Shown in pieces: positions 19,200 to 27,614 of a stretch of DNA of 64,000 nt. Position 1 is the first letter of the stretch, and the number at the start of each line of letters is the position of its first letter. The position numbers were made by a program, and so were the translations under genes. The notes beneath the pieces are model-generated. The model made no database searches, was not told the DNA's origin, and was given only the letters and a program-made list of their open reading frames with translations. Source of the DNA: a bacterium (GTDB lineage Bacteria > Bacillota > Clostridia > Christensenellales > Aristaeellaceae); NCBI GenBank assembly GCA_004563405.1, contig SFTH01000001.1, positions 62,001-126,000 on the forward strand. The letters are read 5' to 3'.

Positions 19200-19272
19200 C
19201 AAAAAAAACGCGGCTCCCCGCCGCACGGATCCGAAGCCCGTATCGGGTTCGGCGTCCGCGGCGGGGAGCCGC
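19200..19272. terminator. Long hairpin terminator between converging genes
   Basis: A 15-bp arm GCGGCTCCCCGCCGC (19210-19224) pairs with 19258-19272. On the minus strand it is followed by eight T, terminating the 19303-21675 operon. It also lies just after the kinase stop on the plus strand. Confidence 0.9.
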
Positions 19273-19302
19273 TCTTTGCACGTTTGCGGCGGGAGGGGCA
19301 GC

Positions 19303-20445
19303 CTACTTGCGGCTCAGCGCCTCGCGCAGCTGGGTGCTGCTGGTGCCCTGGGTGTAGGGGAAGTAGATGATCTCAACGCCCTTGGGGCCGAGCTCCCGCT
19401 CGTAGCGGTTGAAGCGCTCGGTGCCCTTGTAGTCGCTGCCCACGAACAGGTAGTCGTAGGGATAGAGCTCGTACATGGCGTCGTCCTCGTCGAGAGTGAC
19501 CACGACCTTGTCCACATATTTGATGCTGCCCACGATCTCCATGCGCTCCTCGAGGGGGATGAAGGTCGGCTTGTTCTTGTGGGAGGATCCCGGCGGGTGC
19601 ACGCCGACGATGAGGTAATCGCAGTAGCGCTTGGCCCGGCGCAGCAGGTTCAGGTGGCCGATGTGGAACAGGTCGAAGGTGCCGCTCAGGAAGCCCACCT
19701 TCATCCGGGGCTTTTCGCCGATGCGGCCGCTGCGCTGCTTGTAGTCCCAGCTCTCCAGCCCGAACTTTTCGGGGTTGGCGTGGTAGCGCGCCAGCACGTC
19801 CCGGTAGGTCTCCTCGTAGCGGGGAATGAAGAGCTGCTCCCGGTCGAGCATGCGGCGGAGAATCTCCTCCGCGAGGGCGCGGGTCTTCTCAGGCTCGTCC
19901 GGACCGCCGTAGAAGCGGGTGCCCTGGAGCGCGCCGGGGGAGACGTTCAGTATGCGGTTCGGGCTGCCCTGGGCCTCCAGCTCGATGTTGACGGACTCGC
20001 ACAGGCTGCGCACCGCCGCCTTGCTCGCGCCGTAGGCGGCGAACATGGGGGAGGAGATGAGCCCCGCGATGGAGCCGATCACCGCGCAGTAGAAGTCGCG
20101 CTTCTCCAGCAGCCGGGGCTGGAACATGTGCAGCACCCGGGCAAAGGCCTCCGCGTTGGTGCGGAAGAGGGCGGTCAGCTCACCGTCGGTGAGCTGGTCG
20201 AAGGGGGCGATGCGCCCCAGGCCCGCGGCGTAGATCAGCGCGTCCGCGTCCAGCTGTGCCTCCAGCGGCGAAAAATCTCCGCAGAGCAGGTTCAGGGGTT
20301 GGTATTCGATGTTGGCGTGGGACGTCTCCGGGATGCTCCGGCCGAAGGCGGTCACCCGTACGCCCGCGTCCGCGAGTGCCTCGGCGATGGAGCGCCCGAG
20401 GCCGCTGGTTCCGCCGATGACGGCGGCAGTCCGAATTCTGTTCAT
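19303..20445 (-). CDS. Fused short-chain dehydrogenase and TagD-like cytidylyltransferase
   Basis: A 380-residue fusion. Residues ~1-240 form an SDR oxidoreductase (GGTSGLGRSIAEAL nucleotide loop, catalytic Ser in VIGSIAG, YGASK as the YxxxK motif). Residues ~248-380 form a small nucleotidyltransferase (GTFDLFHIGHLNLLRRAK with the HxGH signature, and TQGTSSTQLR). The C-terminal half resembles glycerol-3-phosphate cytidylyltransferase TagD. Next to a CDP-glycerol polymerase-like gene, the protein plausibly makes an activated polyol for a teichoic-acid-like polymer, with the SDR half making the alcohol. The known polyol fusion Acs1/Bcs1 pairs a different, IspD-like transferase at the N terminus with a C-terminal SDR. 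Confidence 0.85.
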   Translation of the reverse strand: MNRIRTAAVIGGTSGLGRSIAEALADAGVRVTAFGRSIPETSHANIEYQPLNLLCGDFSPLEAQLDADALIYAAGLGRIAPFDQLTDGELTALFRTNAEAFARVLHMFQPRLLEKRDFYCAVIGSIAGLISSPMFAAYGASKAAVRSLCESVNIELEAQGSPNRILNVSPGALQGTRFYGGPDEPEKTRALAEEILRRMLDREQLFIPRYEETYRDVLARYHANPEKFGLESWDYKQRSGRIGEKPRMKVGFLSGTFDLFHIGHLNLLRRAKRYCDYLIVGVHPPGSSHKNKPTFIPLEERMEIVGSIKYVDKVVVTLDEDDAMYELYPYDYLFVGSDYKGTERFNRYERELGPKGVEIIYFPYTQGTSSTQLREALSRK

Positions 20446-20454
20446 CTGGGCTCC

Positions 20455-21675
20455 TTACTTGCGGTTGTAGATTTCGAGTTGCTTGACGATGTATTCGGCG
20501 ATGGACTGCGCCGCGTGGCCGGTCTCCGCCTCGCCGTAGAAGCGCAGGATCGCGTCGCAGTTTTCTCGGGCGCGCTCCGGCGTGCAGGCCTCGATGAGCG
20601 CGTCTAGTTCCTCCGGCGTGGAGGCCACCCAGTAGGGGGAGTCCTTCATGTCAAAGTAGAGCTGGCGGCTGTTGTTTTTGTAGTCCTCCAGATCGTCCTG
20701 ATAGAGGAAGATGGGACGGCGGCAGAGCGCGTAATCCCCCGCGCAGGAGGAGTAATCCGTGATCAGCGCGTCGGCGACCAGCAGCAGCTCCGCCATCTCG
20801 GGATAGTCGCTGGCGGGAATGATGCGGCCCGTGTCGTCGTTGAGCGCAATGCCGTAGGAGAGGTAGTGGGCTCGCAGCAGGCACTTCCAGGTCTCGCCCG
20901 TCTTCTTTTCCAGGGTGTCGAGCACATGGTGAAGATCCAGGTGCATCCTCTGGGTGCTGTGGTTGCGCTGCTCTACATCCCGGAAGGTGGGCGCGTAGAG
21001 GAGGATGCGCACGCCGTCGTCCAGCTTCAGCCGCGCGCGCACGGCGGCCTTTTCCGCGGGATCGTTGCGGATGAGAATGTCGTTGCGGGGATAGCCCACC
21101 TTCATCAATTCGCCCGTGTAGTGGAAGGCGGAGCGGAACTGGCGGTCGCCGTAGTCCGAGCCGGTGATGCCCAGGGAGCAGTGCTCCTCGATCATGCGCA
21201 CATGCTGGCCTTCAAAGTCGAACCCCACCTTTTTGAAGGCGCGGTCGCCGTGCCAGGTCTGGATGTAGATCTGTCCCTTGCCGGGGAAGCTGAGATAGAA
21301 GCGCTTGGCGTAGTTGTCCACGACGATCCGGGCGCGGGCCAGGGCGGACACGCCCCTGCGCTTGATGGTGTTGCAGACGTCGACGTAGTCGGGAATGTTG
21401 AACTTGCGTTTCGCCGACTCAGGGTTGTTGAGCAGCCAGACGATCTTCGTCTCCGGGCGCAGCTCGTGAAGCTTTTCGGATATGTAGCGGGGGTTGTCGT
21501 TGTAGGATTTGCCGTCAAAGGCGCTGAAGACGACCAGGTTGTTGTCCGTGCCCCGAAACAGGCGCGCGCACTGCATGATGCAGTTCCGGTACAGGCCGAA
21601 GATCCGGCCGAGGAACAGGTACAGCTTGCGGTAGGGGCGAAGCCAGTGCTTCAGCCTTGCCAGCATGACTTGCAT
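20455..21675 (-). CDS. CDP-glycerol:glycerophosphate glycerophosphotransferase family protein
   Basis: A 406-residue member of the TagB/TagF family, which adds polyol phosphates to wall polymers at the inner face of the membrane. The family motifs are TWHGDRAFKKVG in the donor region, GYPRNDIL, ILLYAPTFRD, and LLVADALITDYSSC near the C terminus. It is shorter than TagF (~740), closer to TagB or a capsule-type transferase. It lies 9 nt upstream of the SDR-cytidylyltransferase fusion, so the two form an operon. An AAAGGTGGG ribosome site precedes ATG 21675. Confidence 0.9.
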   Translation of the reverse strand: MQVMLARLKHWLRPYRKLYLFLGRIFGLYRNCIMQCARLFRGTDNNLVVFSAFDGKSYNDNPRYISEKLHELRPETKIVWLLNNPESAKRKFNIPDYVDVCNTIKRRGVSALARARIVVDNYAKRFYLSFPGKGQIYIQTWHGDRAFKKVGFDFEGQHVRMIEEHCSLGITGSDYGDRQFRSAFHYTGELMKVGYPRNDILIRNDPAEKAAVRARLKLDDGVRILLYAPTFRDVEQRNHSTQRMHLDLHHVLDTLEKKTGETWKCLLRAHYLSYGIALNDDTGRIIPASDYPEMAELLLVADALITDYSSCAGDYALCRRPIFLYQDDLEDYKNNSRQLYFDMKDSPYWVASTPEELDALIEACTPERARENCDAILRFYGEAETGHAAQSIAEYIVKQLEIYNRK

Positions 21676-21945
21676 GAAAGAAGCCCACCTTTACACAATA
21701 TATCAGGTTAAGTATAGCATTGCGCACTTTTTTTGTCAAGAAAGCGCCCCACGCCCGTGCGCCGGGCGGGCTGGAGAAGGGACGTAGGCTGCGCCTGCGC
21801 TCCGGGCGGCCCTAGATGCTGCGTTGTGAAACGGATGGGGAGAGGCCGCGCCTGCGACCGTCGGGCCGGAGAGGGGATTTGACAGCCGCCGCGGCGCGTG
21901 TTACTCTATACGAAGAGACTTTTGCCGAAGGGAATGAGGCTGGGA

Positions 21946-22437
21946 ATGAATGAGGAGCGAATCCGGCGCGCCTGGGCCGCCATCGGCGGCTGCACGCCCC
22001 TGAAAACCGACTGCGGCGCGCTCTGCGGCGCGGCCTGCTGCTGCCCCGACGGGGACGGACAGGGCGGCGTGTGCCTGCTGCCCGGGGAGGCGGAGCTTCT
22101 GCGTGGCGCGGGCTTCTGTGAAATCGTCCATGAGCCCCGGATGGACGCGCCGATGATCCTCTGCACCGGGCCCTGCGATCGCAGCATGCGGCCCTTCCTG
22201 TGCCGCATCTTTCCCCTGTGCCCGGTGGTGGGCCGGGACGGGCGCTGGACGGTGCGCATGGACGCGCGGGCGCGCAGCGCCTGTCCCCTCGCTGCCGCCG
22301 GGCTGCGGGGGCTCGACCCGGACTTCGTGCGCGGCGCGGCGCGCGCCGTGCGCATACTGGGCGAGGACGCGGCGGGCGAGGCTTTTCTTCGGCGCTGGTC
22401 GGAGATCGAGGCAGAATTCCGCCGACCACTGTTCTGA
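21946..22437 (+). CDS. Cysteine-cluster protein (CxxCxxCC-like)
   Basis: A ~163-residue protein with an N-terminal Cys cluster DCGALCGAACCC and later CTGPCDRSMRPFLCRIFPLCP. The RPFLCRIFPL segment is typical of the YkgJ/CxxCxxCC family, thought to bind zinc or iron. The cysteine spacing is looser than the usual C-x2-C-x2-CC. The start is uncertain; ATG 21946 has a weak GGGA upstream and ATG 21934 is an alternative. It is a single gene whose role is unknown. The 270 bp before it hold no other gene. Confidence 0.7.
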   Translation: MNEERIRRAWAAIGGCTPLKTDCGALCGAACCCPDGDGQGGVCLLPGEAELLRGAGFCEIVHEPRMDAPMILCTGPCDRSMRPFLCRIFPLCPVVGRDGRWTVRMDARARSACPLAAAGLRGLDPDFVRGAARAVRILGEDAAGEAFLRRWSEIEAEFRRPLF

Positions 22438-22567
22438 GGGCGGACGGGAAGCGGCAAAAATCCTTTGACGTGCGGCGGAGCGCTCCGCCACAGACTGCGG
22501 ACGGAGAGCGCAAAATGCCGGCCTGTGAAAGCAGGCCGGCATTCTGCTCCCTGCAAAGGCCGCCGTC

Positions 22568-22732
22568 CCCCGGCTCTGCGCGACAGGTTTTATCCCCTGC
22601 GTGCCCCGGCTCTGCGCGGCGGGTTCCATTCCCCGTGCGCGTGGTCCGGCTCTGCGCGGCGGGTTTCATTTTCCCATGTGCGTGCCCCGGCTCTGCGCGG
22701 CGGGTTTCATTTCCCCGCGTGTACGTCCCGGC
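22568..22732 (+). repeat. Degenerate 36-41-bp intergenic tandem repeat
   Basis: Four units, each opening with (C)CCGGCTCTGCGCGRCRGGTT, begin near 22568, 22604, 22644 and 22685, and a partial fifth (CCGGCGC) begins near 22726. Spacing between units is 36, 40, 41 and 41 bp. The units are adjacent and not separated by unique spacers. Confidence 0.8.
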
Positions 22733-22787
22733 GCTATTTGGTGCATTACAAAATTTGTGCGCGGGTGCGAAATGCGCGCCCGCACCG

Positions 22788-22816
22788 TTGCCTTTCCTGT
22801 GCCGCTGTGATACACT
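22788..22816 (+). promoter_or_regulatory. Probable promoter of the MFS gene
   Basis: TTGCCT (22788-22793), a 17-nt spacer and TACACT (22811-22816) precede the start by about 30 nt. Confidence 0.6.
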
Positions 22817-22846
22817 GGTCAAAAGGCCTTGAAAGGAGCCGGTTTC

Positions 22847-24031
22847 ATGCAGTCCAATTCCTCGCCCCGAGCGCTGAAGGCGCTCAGCTGGAGCATCCTG
22901 CTTCTGGTTTGCGGCTACTCCATCTGCTACAACATCCTCGGAATCACACTCAATCCCCTGATCGACGAATTCGCCCTCACGGGTGCGTCCCAGGGCCTGA
23001 TGTCCAGCGTGATGAATCTGGGCAGCATGATTCCGCTGGTGATCCTGCCGCTGCTTCAGGGGCGCGTCTCCAAGCTCCGGCTGATTCTGCTCAGCTGCGC
23101 CCTTCAGTTCGCCATGCTGCTGCTCACCGGCGCGGCCGCGAACTTTTCCACGCTGCTCGTGGCCTGCGCGCTGCTGGGCGCGGGCAACAACTTCACCGAC
23201 AGCTGCGCCAACAGCTACATCGTGGACCTGCACCCGGAGGACAGCGCGCGCTATCTGGGGCTGCTGCACGGCTTCTACGGCGTGGGCGGACTGATCACTC
23301 CGCTGCTGATCAGCTACGTCCTGGGCCGCTCCGGCTGGCGCGCCGCCTATTTCGTCGCGGCGGCGGTGTTCGCGCTGCCCTGCCTGCTGCTGGCTGCCGC
23401 GGGCCTGCGCGCGCGGGGCGCATCCGGCGCGGTGAGCGCTTCGGGCGAGGCGCGCTTCTCCCGGGCGATGCTGAAGCAATACCTGCGCAATCCCCGCAGC
23501 CTCCTGCTCATGGGCGCGGCGGCGCTGTACGCGGCCTCCCAGCTGGGTCTGGTGACCTGGGTGGCGCGCTACACCGCCGTGCGCTTTGATGACGCCCAGA
23601 CCGGCTCCCTCTGCCTGTCCGCCTACTGGATCTGCGCCACGCTCTGCCGCATCTTCAGTCCCCGTCTGCCCTTCGCACCCTCGAAGATGCTCGTCTTCGG
23701 CGCGGCGGGCGCGGGCGTGTTTCACGCGCTGGGCGTGCTCTCCGGTAGCGCCCCCGGCATGATCGTCGCCTCCGCGCTGGTGGGACTGGTGAGCGGGCTG
23801 TGTATTCCCGTACTGCTGGGTGAGGCCGCCCGGGGCAACGAGGACAGAACCTCCCTCACCACCGCGTCGCTGTTTCTGATGATGGGCCTGGCCCGCATGC
23901 TGATGCCCCTGCTGATGGGCGCGACGGCCGATTTCTCCATCGTCGTGGCCATGCTGCTCCCCGCCGGAGCGGCGCTGCTGTGCGCGCTGCTGTGCGCGCT
24001 GGCCCGCCGCAGGGCGTCGGAGCGGAGCTGA
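22847..24031 (+). CDS. Major facilitator superfamily transporter
   Basis: A 394-residue, roughly 12-helix membrane transporter. Features of the superfamily include GSMIPLVILPLLQGRVSKLR in the loop between helices 2 and 3, and GFYGVGGLITPLL in the fifth helix. ATG 22847 follows AAAGGAG with 8-nt spacing; the longer frame begins at a TTG ahead of that site. It stands alone, convergent with a MATE gene. It could be a sugar or drug transporter; the substrate cannot be told. Confidence 0.88.
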   Translation: MQSNSSPRALKALSWSILLLVCGYSICYNILGITLNPLIDEFALTGASQGLMSSVMNLGSMIPLVILPLLQGRVSKLRLILLSCALQFAMLLLTGAAANFSTLLVACALLGAGNNFTDSCANSYIVDLHPEDSARYLGLLHGFYGVGGLITPLLISYVLGRSGWRAAYFVAAAVFALPCLLLAAAGLRARGASGAVSASGEARFSRAMLKQYLRNPRSLLLMGAAALYAASQLGLVTWVARYTAVRFDDAQTGSLCLSAYWICATLCRIFSPRLPFAPSKMLVFGAAGAGVFHALGVLSGSAPGMIVASALVGLVSGLCIPVLLGEAARGNEDRTSLTTASLFLMMGLARMLMPLLMGATADFSIVVAMLLPAGAALLCALLCALARRRASERS

Positions 24032-24078
24032 GGGCGCCGGGACGGCCTCCGGGAAGCTCCCCGCGCAAGACATAAAAT

Positions 24079-24115
24079 CCGCCCGCCAGTTTCTCTCGCA
24101 GGAACCGGCGGGCGG
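24079..24115. terminator. Shared hairpin between convergent MFS and MATE genes
   Basis: CCGCCCGCC (24079-24087) pairs with GGCGGGCGG (24107-24115). On the minus strand ATTTTAT follows, so termination of the MATE transcript is the better-supported direction. Confidence 0.75.
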
Positions 24116-24162
24116 ATTGCTGTATTCTCAAAGTCCTGCGCAGGGCGCAATTTGTGTGCATT

Positions 24163-25491
24163 TCAGATTTTTCCCCGCCGCCGGAGCAGGAGCACGGTGG
24201 AGATCTGGTAGCAGGTCATGACCATCCAGCCTACGCCCGTGGCCAGCGCCACGCCCCGCAGGCCCAGGCTGCCCACCCACAGGTAGGAGCAGATTGCGCG
24301 CACGGAGATGTGCAGTATGGTGGCGGTGACGGGCACATAGATCTGCCCCACGCCCCGGAAGAAGCCCACGAAGGTGTTGCCCGTGAAGCACAGCGTGTAG
24401 AACAGCGCGATCTGGCAGAGGTATTCCACGCCATATTGCAGCGCCTGCGCTTCGTTCCGGCCCACGAACAGCGTCACGCCGGGGCGGGCGATGAGGAACA
24501 TGAGCACCGAGAGCGCGGCCCCCATGCCCAGGGCCAGCTCCATGGCCCTGCGGAAGCCCGCGTTCACGCGCGCGCGGTTGCCCGCGCCGTGGTTCTGGGA
24601 GAGAAACACCGAGGCCGCCTGGCCGTGGCTGGTGGCGAAGGAGTTGGCAAAGCCCTCGATGCGCATGGTGGCGGTGTAGGCGGCGATGCCCTGGGTGCCC
24701 AGGGTGTTCACCGCGCCCTGAACGAAAATCTTGCCGATGTAGAGGCTGGACATGTGCAGCGCGGAGCTGAAGCCGTAGGTTAGCGTGCGCTTCACCAGCG
24801 AATGTTCAAAGCCCAGATCCCTGCGGGTGCAGATCAGTTCCCGGTCGCGCCGGAGGATGTAGCCGAGGCAGCAGAGGGCGGAGAGGAGCTGGGAGAGCAC
24901 CGTCGCCCAGGCCGCGCCCGCCACGCCCAGCGCGAATGCGCCCACGAACAGCACATCCAGCGCCGTGTTGGCGCACACGGAGACGAAGAGAAAGAAGGTC
25001 GCCGCCCGGGTGTCGCCGATGGCATTGAGCATGCCGGAACAGAGGTTATAGAAGAAGGTGCAGAGCATGCCGCCGATGATGACGGTCAGATAGGCCTCCA
25101 CCTGAGGGATCAGCTCCGCGGGGGAGTTGATCAGATGGAGCACAGGTCGCATCAGCAGCATGAAAACGCCGCTGAGCAGGACGGTGATGCCCGCGCCCAG
25201 GCTCGTGGCCACGAAGACCTCCCGGCGGAAGCCACGGCGGTCGCCCCGGCCGTACATTTGCGCGAAGATGACGGAGATGCCCGTGCAGAAGCCGGAGAGC
25301 ACAAATATGAACAGGTTCATCACCGTGCCGGCGATGCCCACAGAGGAGAAGGCCTCCGTTCCAAGATAAGTCCGGATAATCAGGGAATCCACCGTGTTGT
25401 AGAGCTGTTGCAGCACGTTTCCCACCAGCAGCGGCAGCGCAAGCGCCACCAGCTGACGGCGGATGTTTCCCTCGAGCAGTGTTCCCTTCAC
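24163..25491 (-). CDS. MATE-family efflux transporter
   Basis: A 442-residue, 12-helix multidrug and toxin extrusion protein coupled to Na+ or H+. It opens with LVALALPLLVGNVLQQLYNTVDS, the typical first MATE helix, and has the internal two-fold repeat of the family (second half from ~235, YIGKIFVQGAVNTLGTQGIAAY). No regulator is adjacent. It reads toward the shared hairpin at 24079-24115. No drug can be assigned. Confidence 0.93.
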   Translation of the reverse strand: MKGTLLEGNIRRQLVALALPLLVGNVLQQLYNTVDSLIIRTYLGTEAFSSVGIAGTVMNLFIFVLSGFCTGISVIFAQMYGRGDRRGFRREVFVATSLGAGITVLLSGVFMLLMRPVLHLINSPAELIPQVEAYLTVIIGGMLCTFFYNLCSGMLNAIGDTRAATFFLFVSVCANTALDVLFVGAFALGVAGAAWATVLSQLLSALCCLGYILRRDRELICTRRDLGFEHSLVKRTLTYGFSSALHMSSLYIGKIFVQGAVNTLGTQGIAAYTATMRIEGFANSFATSHGQAASVFLSQNHGAGNRARVNAGFRRAMELALGMGAALSVLMFLIARPGVTLFVGRNEAQALQYGVEYLCQIALFYTLCFTGNTFVGFFRGVGQIYVPVTATILHISVRAICSYLWVGSLGLRGVALATGVGWMVMTCYQISTVLLLRRRGKI

Positions 25492-25698
25492 TTTGTATCA
25501 CCCATATGCCATTTTAGCACGCAAAGCCGCCGGGGGCAAGTCCGCCGACGGTTAAAAGCGCTCCATTTCCGTGCCGCGTGTCTGCGGAAAGTTCGGGACT
25601 GTGCGTCACTCCCGCGCCGCGCGCATCCGGGCCGGGACCACCGGAGCGAGTTTCCGAAAGGCCGGAGCGCGCCGCGCGCCTGCCACCGGAGCTGCGCG

Positions 25699-26196
25699 TC
25701 ATCTTTGCGCCGCGCGCATCCGGGCTAGGGCGCGGGACTCCTTGCCGCTCAGGTGGTCGATCTCCACCGCGATGACCGCGACCCGGCCCAGCGCGCCCTC
25801 GATCTCCTGCGCGCTCTGTTCGCGCCGCCCGGGCGCGTACTTTTCGCAGATGGCCTCCAGGGCCGCGCGCAGCTCCGGCCCCCGGGTCAGCACCCGCGCC
25901 CGGCCGAAGGCGATGGCGCTGCGGTAGCGGGTGGTGTACTCCTCGGGCACCACGTCGTCCTGCGCCACCACGCAGAAGGAGACCTTCTCCTCCCGGGCGA
26001 TGGCGTCCAGCTTGTGCCCCTCCGGGGCGCAGTGAATGTAGATTTTGCCGCCAGAGTAGGCGTAGCTCAGGGGCACCGCGTAGGGATAGCCACCGTCGCC
26101 GCATACGGCCAGCACGCCGCAGCTGCCGCCTGTGAGGATTTCCCGGCACTGCGCTTCCTCCAGCGCCTGTGCGTGCCTGCGCATCGTTCGAAACAT
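25699..26196 (-). CDS. Pyridoxamine 5'-phosphate oxidase-fold flavoprotein (NimA-like)
   Basis: A 165-residue split-barrel protein of the PNPOx-like family that includes nitroimidazole-resistance reductases. GGYPYAVPLSYAYSGGKIYIHCAPEGHKLDAI matches the flavin-binding core. ATG 26196 is chosen because GGAGG lies 9 nt upstream and a strong promoter begins at 26258; the longer frame reads through that promoter. It is monocistronic. It probably binds FMN or a related cofactor; the physiological substrate is unknown. Confidence 0.88.
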   Translation of the reverse strand: MFRTMRRHAQALEEAQCREILTGGSCGVLAVCGDGGYPYAVPLSYAYSGGKIYIHCAPEGHKLDAIAREEKVSFCVVAQDDVVPEEYTTRYRSAIAFGRARVLTRGPELRAALEAICEKYAPGRREQSAQEIEGALGRVAVIAVEIDHLSGKESRALARMRAAQR

Positions 26197-26229
26197 CCGC
26201 GTCCACCTCCGTGTGTGTTCTCTGAAGCG

Positions 26230-26258
26230 AGTATACACGCTTTTGCGCCGGAGGTCAA
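26230..26258 (-). promoter_or_regulatory. Promoter of the PNPOx-fold gene
   Basis: On the minus strand TTGACC (26258-26253), a 17-nt spacer and TATACT (26235-26230). The -35 box directly abuts the hairpin of the intergenic element at 26261. Confidence 0.8.
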
Positions 26259-26260
26259 AT

Positions 26261-26370
26261 GAAGGCCCGCCGAGCGGGCCTTCGCAGACTGTCGAAAAAG
26301 CGCTGGGAGAGCGCGAGAGTGCGGAAGCCCTTTCGCACTTCAATCGTGCCCGGCAGCGTGTACGACGGGG
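26261..26370. repeat. Intergenic element A: variable hairpin plus conserved ~82-bp block
   Basis: A perfect 10-bp hairpin (GAAGGCCCGC, loop CGA, 26261-26283) is followed after 7 nt by GTCGAAAAA and a block containing GGAGAGCGCGAGAG and ending GCGTGTACGACGGGG. The block recurs at 36822-36902 with most positions conserved, while the hairpin sequence differs. On the minus strand the block includes AGCGCTTTTT after a short stem, so it may also help end the YibE/F transcript. Confidence 0.8.
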
Positions 26371-26391
26371 CGGGCGATGGCTGCGGCTGCG

Positions 26392-27546
26392 TCAGGCGCG
26401 GTCGCGGGGAATTTCTGCGTCCGGGGCGGCGGCGCGCCCCTCCCGGGCGCAGAGTAGGGAGGCGATCAGCGCGGTCAGCGGCGCGGCGGCCACCAGACCG
26501 AAGCTGCCCACCAGCGTGTTGAGCAGCTGGCTGGCCACATACTTCAGGTTGATTACGTCCGAGAGCGGCGTGCCCTGCCCCGCGAAGTACATCAGCATCG
26601 ACAGGTAGTTGCCCGAGTAGGCCAGCATCAGCGTGGTGGTCATCGTGCCCAGCACGCTGCGGCCCACCACGAAGCCGCTGCGCATCAGCGCCCGGCTGCC
26701 CAGATCCGGCCGGTGCCGGTGCAGCTCCACCGTGGAGACGGAGATGTCCATGCTCAGATCCATCAGCGCCCCCGAGTTGGCCAGAAACACCATGCCGATG
26801 TAGAGGCTGCGGGTGTCCACGCCCATGGAGGACTGGGCCAGCAGCGGCACCACATAGGGAAGGTCGCCGCCGTCCAGCTTCAGAAGGTGCGTCAGTCCCA
26901 CTGCTGCGGCGCAGGTGACCAGTGTGCCCGCCAGGGAGCCCAGCACCGCCATCAGACACTGCCGGGTGAAGCCCGCCACCAGAACGTCGATGATCAGCGT
27001 CAGCGCGACCACGGTGACAAAGGACGCGAGCATGGGATTCACGCCCTCCAGCAGCAGCGGGATCAGCAGTTTCCACACGATCACCGCGCTCGCCGCCAGG
27101 GAGACCAGCGCGCCGCAGCCGGTCTCGCCGCCGTAGAGGATCAGCGCCGCCGCCAGCGCGGCCAGGATCCACCCCTCAGTCGCGGCGCGGTAGTGATCTA
27201 TGAGGGTCACGTTCAGCCCCTGGGCCGACTCCTGAAGCATCGCCCAGGCCGTGTCGCCTACCTCGAACAGCTTGTCCTTGTCCAGCGCAGAGTTGAGGTA
27301 GTTGTAGGAATTGCAGCGCTCGCCCCGGTGCTCGCCGGTGAGGATGGTCACTTCGCAGGGCTGCACGCCGTTGTAGGTGATGCCGACAGCGCTGAGCAGG
27401 CTGTTATCCACCGCCTCCACGCGCACCTTCTCCCGGGGGAAGGCGGAGGGGACGTTCAGGTGGGAATCCGGCAGCAGGCACAGCAGGCCGCAGAAGAGCA
27501 ACATGACGGCGCAGAGAATCAGACTCCGGCGCTTTTCTCTTTTCAT
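26392..27546 (-). CDS. YibE/F-like membrane protein
   Basis: A 384-residue protein with an N-terminal membrane anchor (~9-28), a soluble extracytoplasmic domain (~30-120, including TILTGEHRGERCNSYNYLN), and about seven transmembrane helices from ~128 onward. LLAQSSMGVDTRSLYIGMVFLANSGALMD and GRSVLGTMTTTLMLAYSGN are typical of the YibE/F family, whose biochemical role is unclear. GGAGG lies 8 nt before ATG 27546. A terminator sits between it and the alkaline phosphatase gene upstream, so it may be expressed partly by read-through. Confidence 0.88.
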   Translation of the reverse strand: MKREKRRSLILCAVMLLFCGLLCLLPDSHLNVPSAFPREKVRVEAVDNSLLSAVGITYNGVQPCEVTILTGEHRGERCNSYNYLNSALDKDKLFEVGDTAWAMLQESAQGLNVTLIDHYRAATEGWILAALAAALILYGGETGCGALVSLAASAVIVWKLLIPLLLEGVNPMLASFVTVVALTLIIDVLVAGFTRQCLMAVLGSLAGTLVTCAAAVGLTHLLKLDGGDLPYVVPLLAQSSMGVDTRSLYIGMVFLANSGALMDLSMDISVSTVELHRHRPDLGSRALMRSGFVVGRSVLGTMTTTLMLAYSGNYLSMLMYFAGQGTPLSDVINLKYVASQLLNTLVGSFGLVAAAPLTALIASLLCAREGRAAAPDAEIPRDRA

Positions 27547-27567
27547 GAAAGTTTCCTCCGGTTCTCC

Positions 27568-27596
27568 AAAAAGCCGGGCCGCCCGGCGGGCGGCCC
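27568..27596 (-). terminator. Intrinsic terminator after alkaline phosphatase
   Basis: GGGCCGCCC (minus strand, 27596-27588) pairs with GGGCGGCCC (27584-27576), loop of 3 nt, followed by CGG-C-TTTTT (A-run 27568-27572 on the plus strand). Confidence 0.88.
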
Positions 27597-27614
27597 AGAC
27601 AGGTACGGTCGTCT

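Larger units (their letters stand above)
22438..22846. other. 409-bp intergenic region with hairpin and tandem repeats
   Basis: A 12-bp perfect hairpin (22514-22525 with 22532-22543, loop TGAAAG) follows the Cys-cluster gene but lacks a T-run. A degenerate tandem repeat (22568-22732) and the promoter of the next gene (22788-22816) fill the rest. No coding capacity is convincing. Confidence 0.7.

Noticed and set aside
22568..22732. Possible CRISPR array.
   Set aside because: Units follow each other directly with variable period and no unique spacers, and no cas genes are present.
21812..24073. A 753-codon minus-strand frame across the Cys-cluster and MFS genes.
   Set aside because: Shadow frame: its product is repetitive Arg/Gln/Ala sequence, and it crosses a hairpin, a tandem repeat and a promoter.
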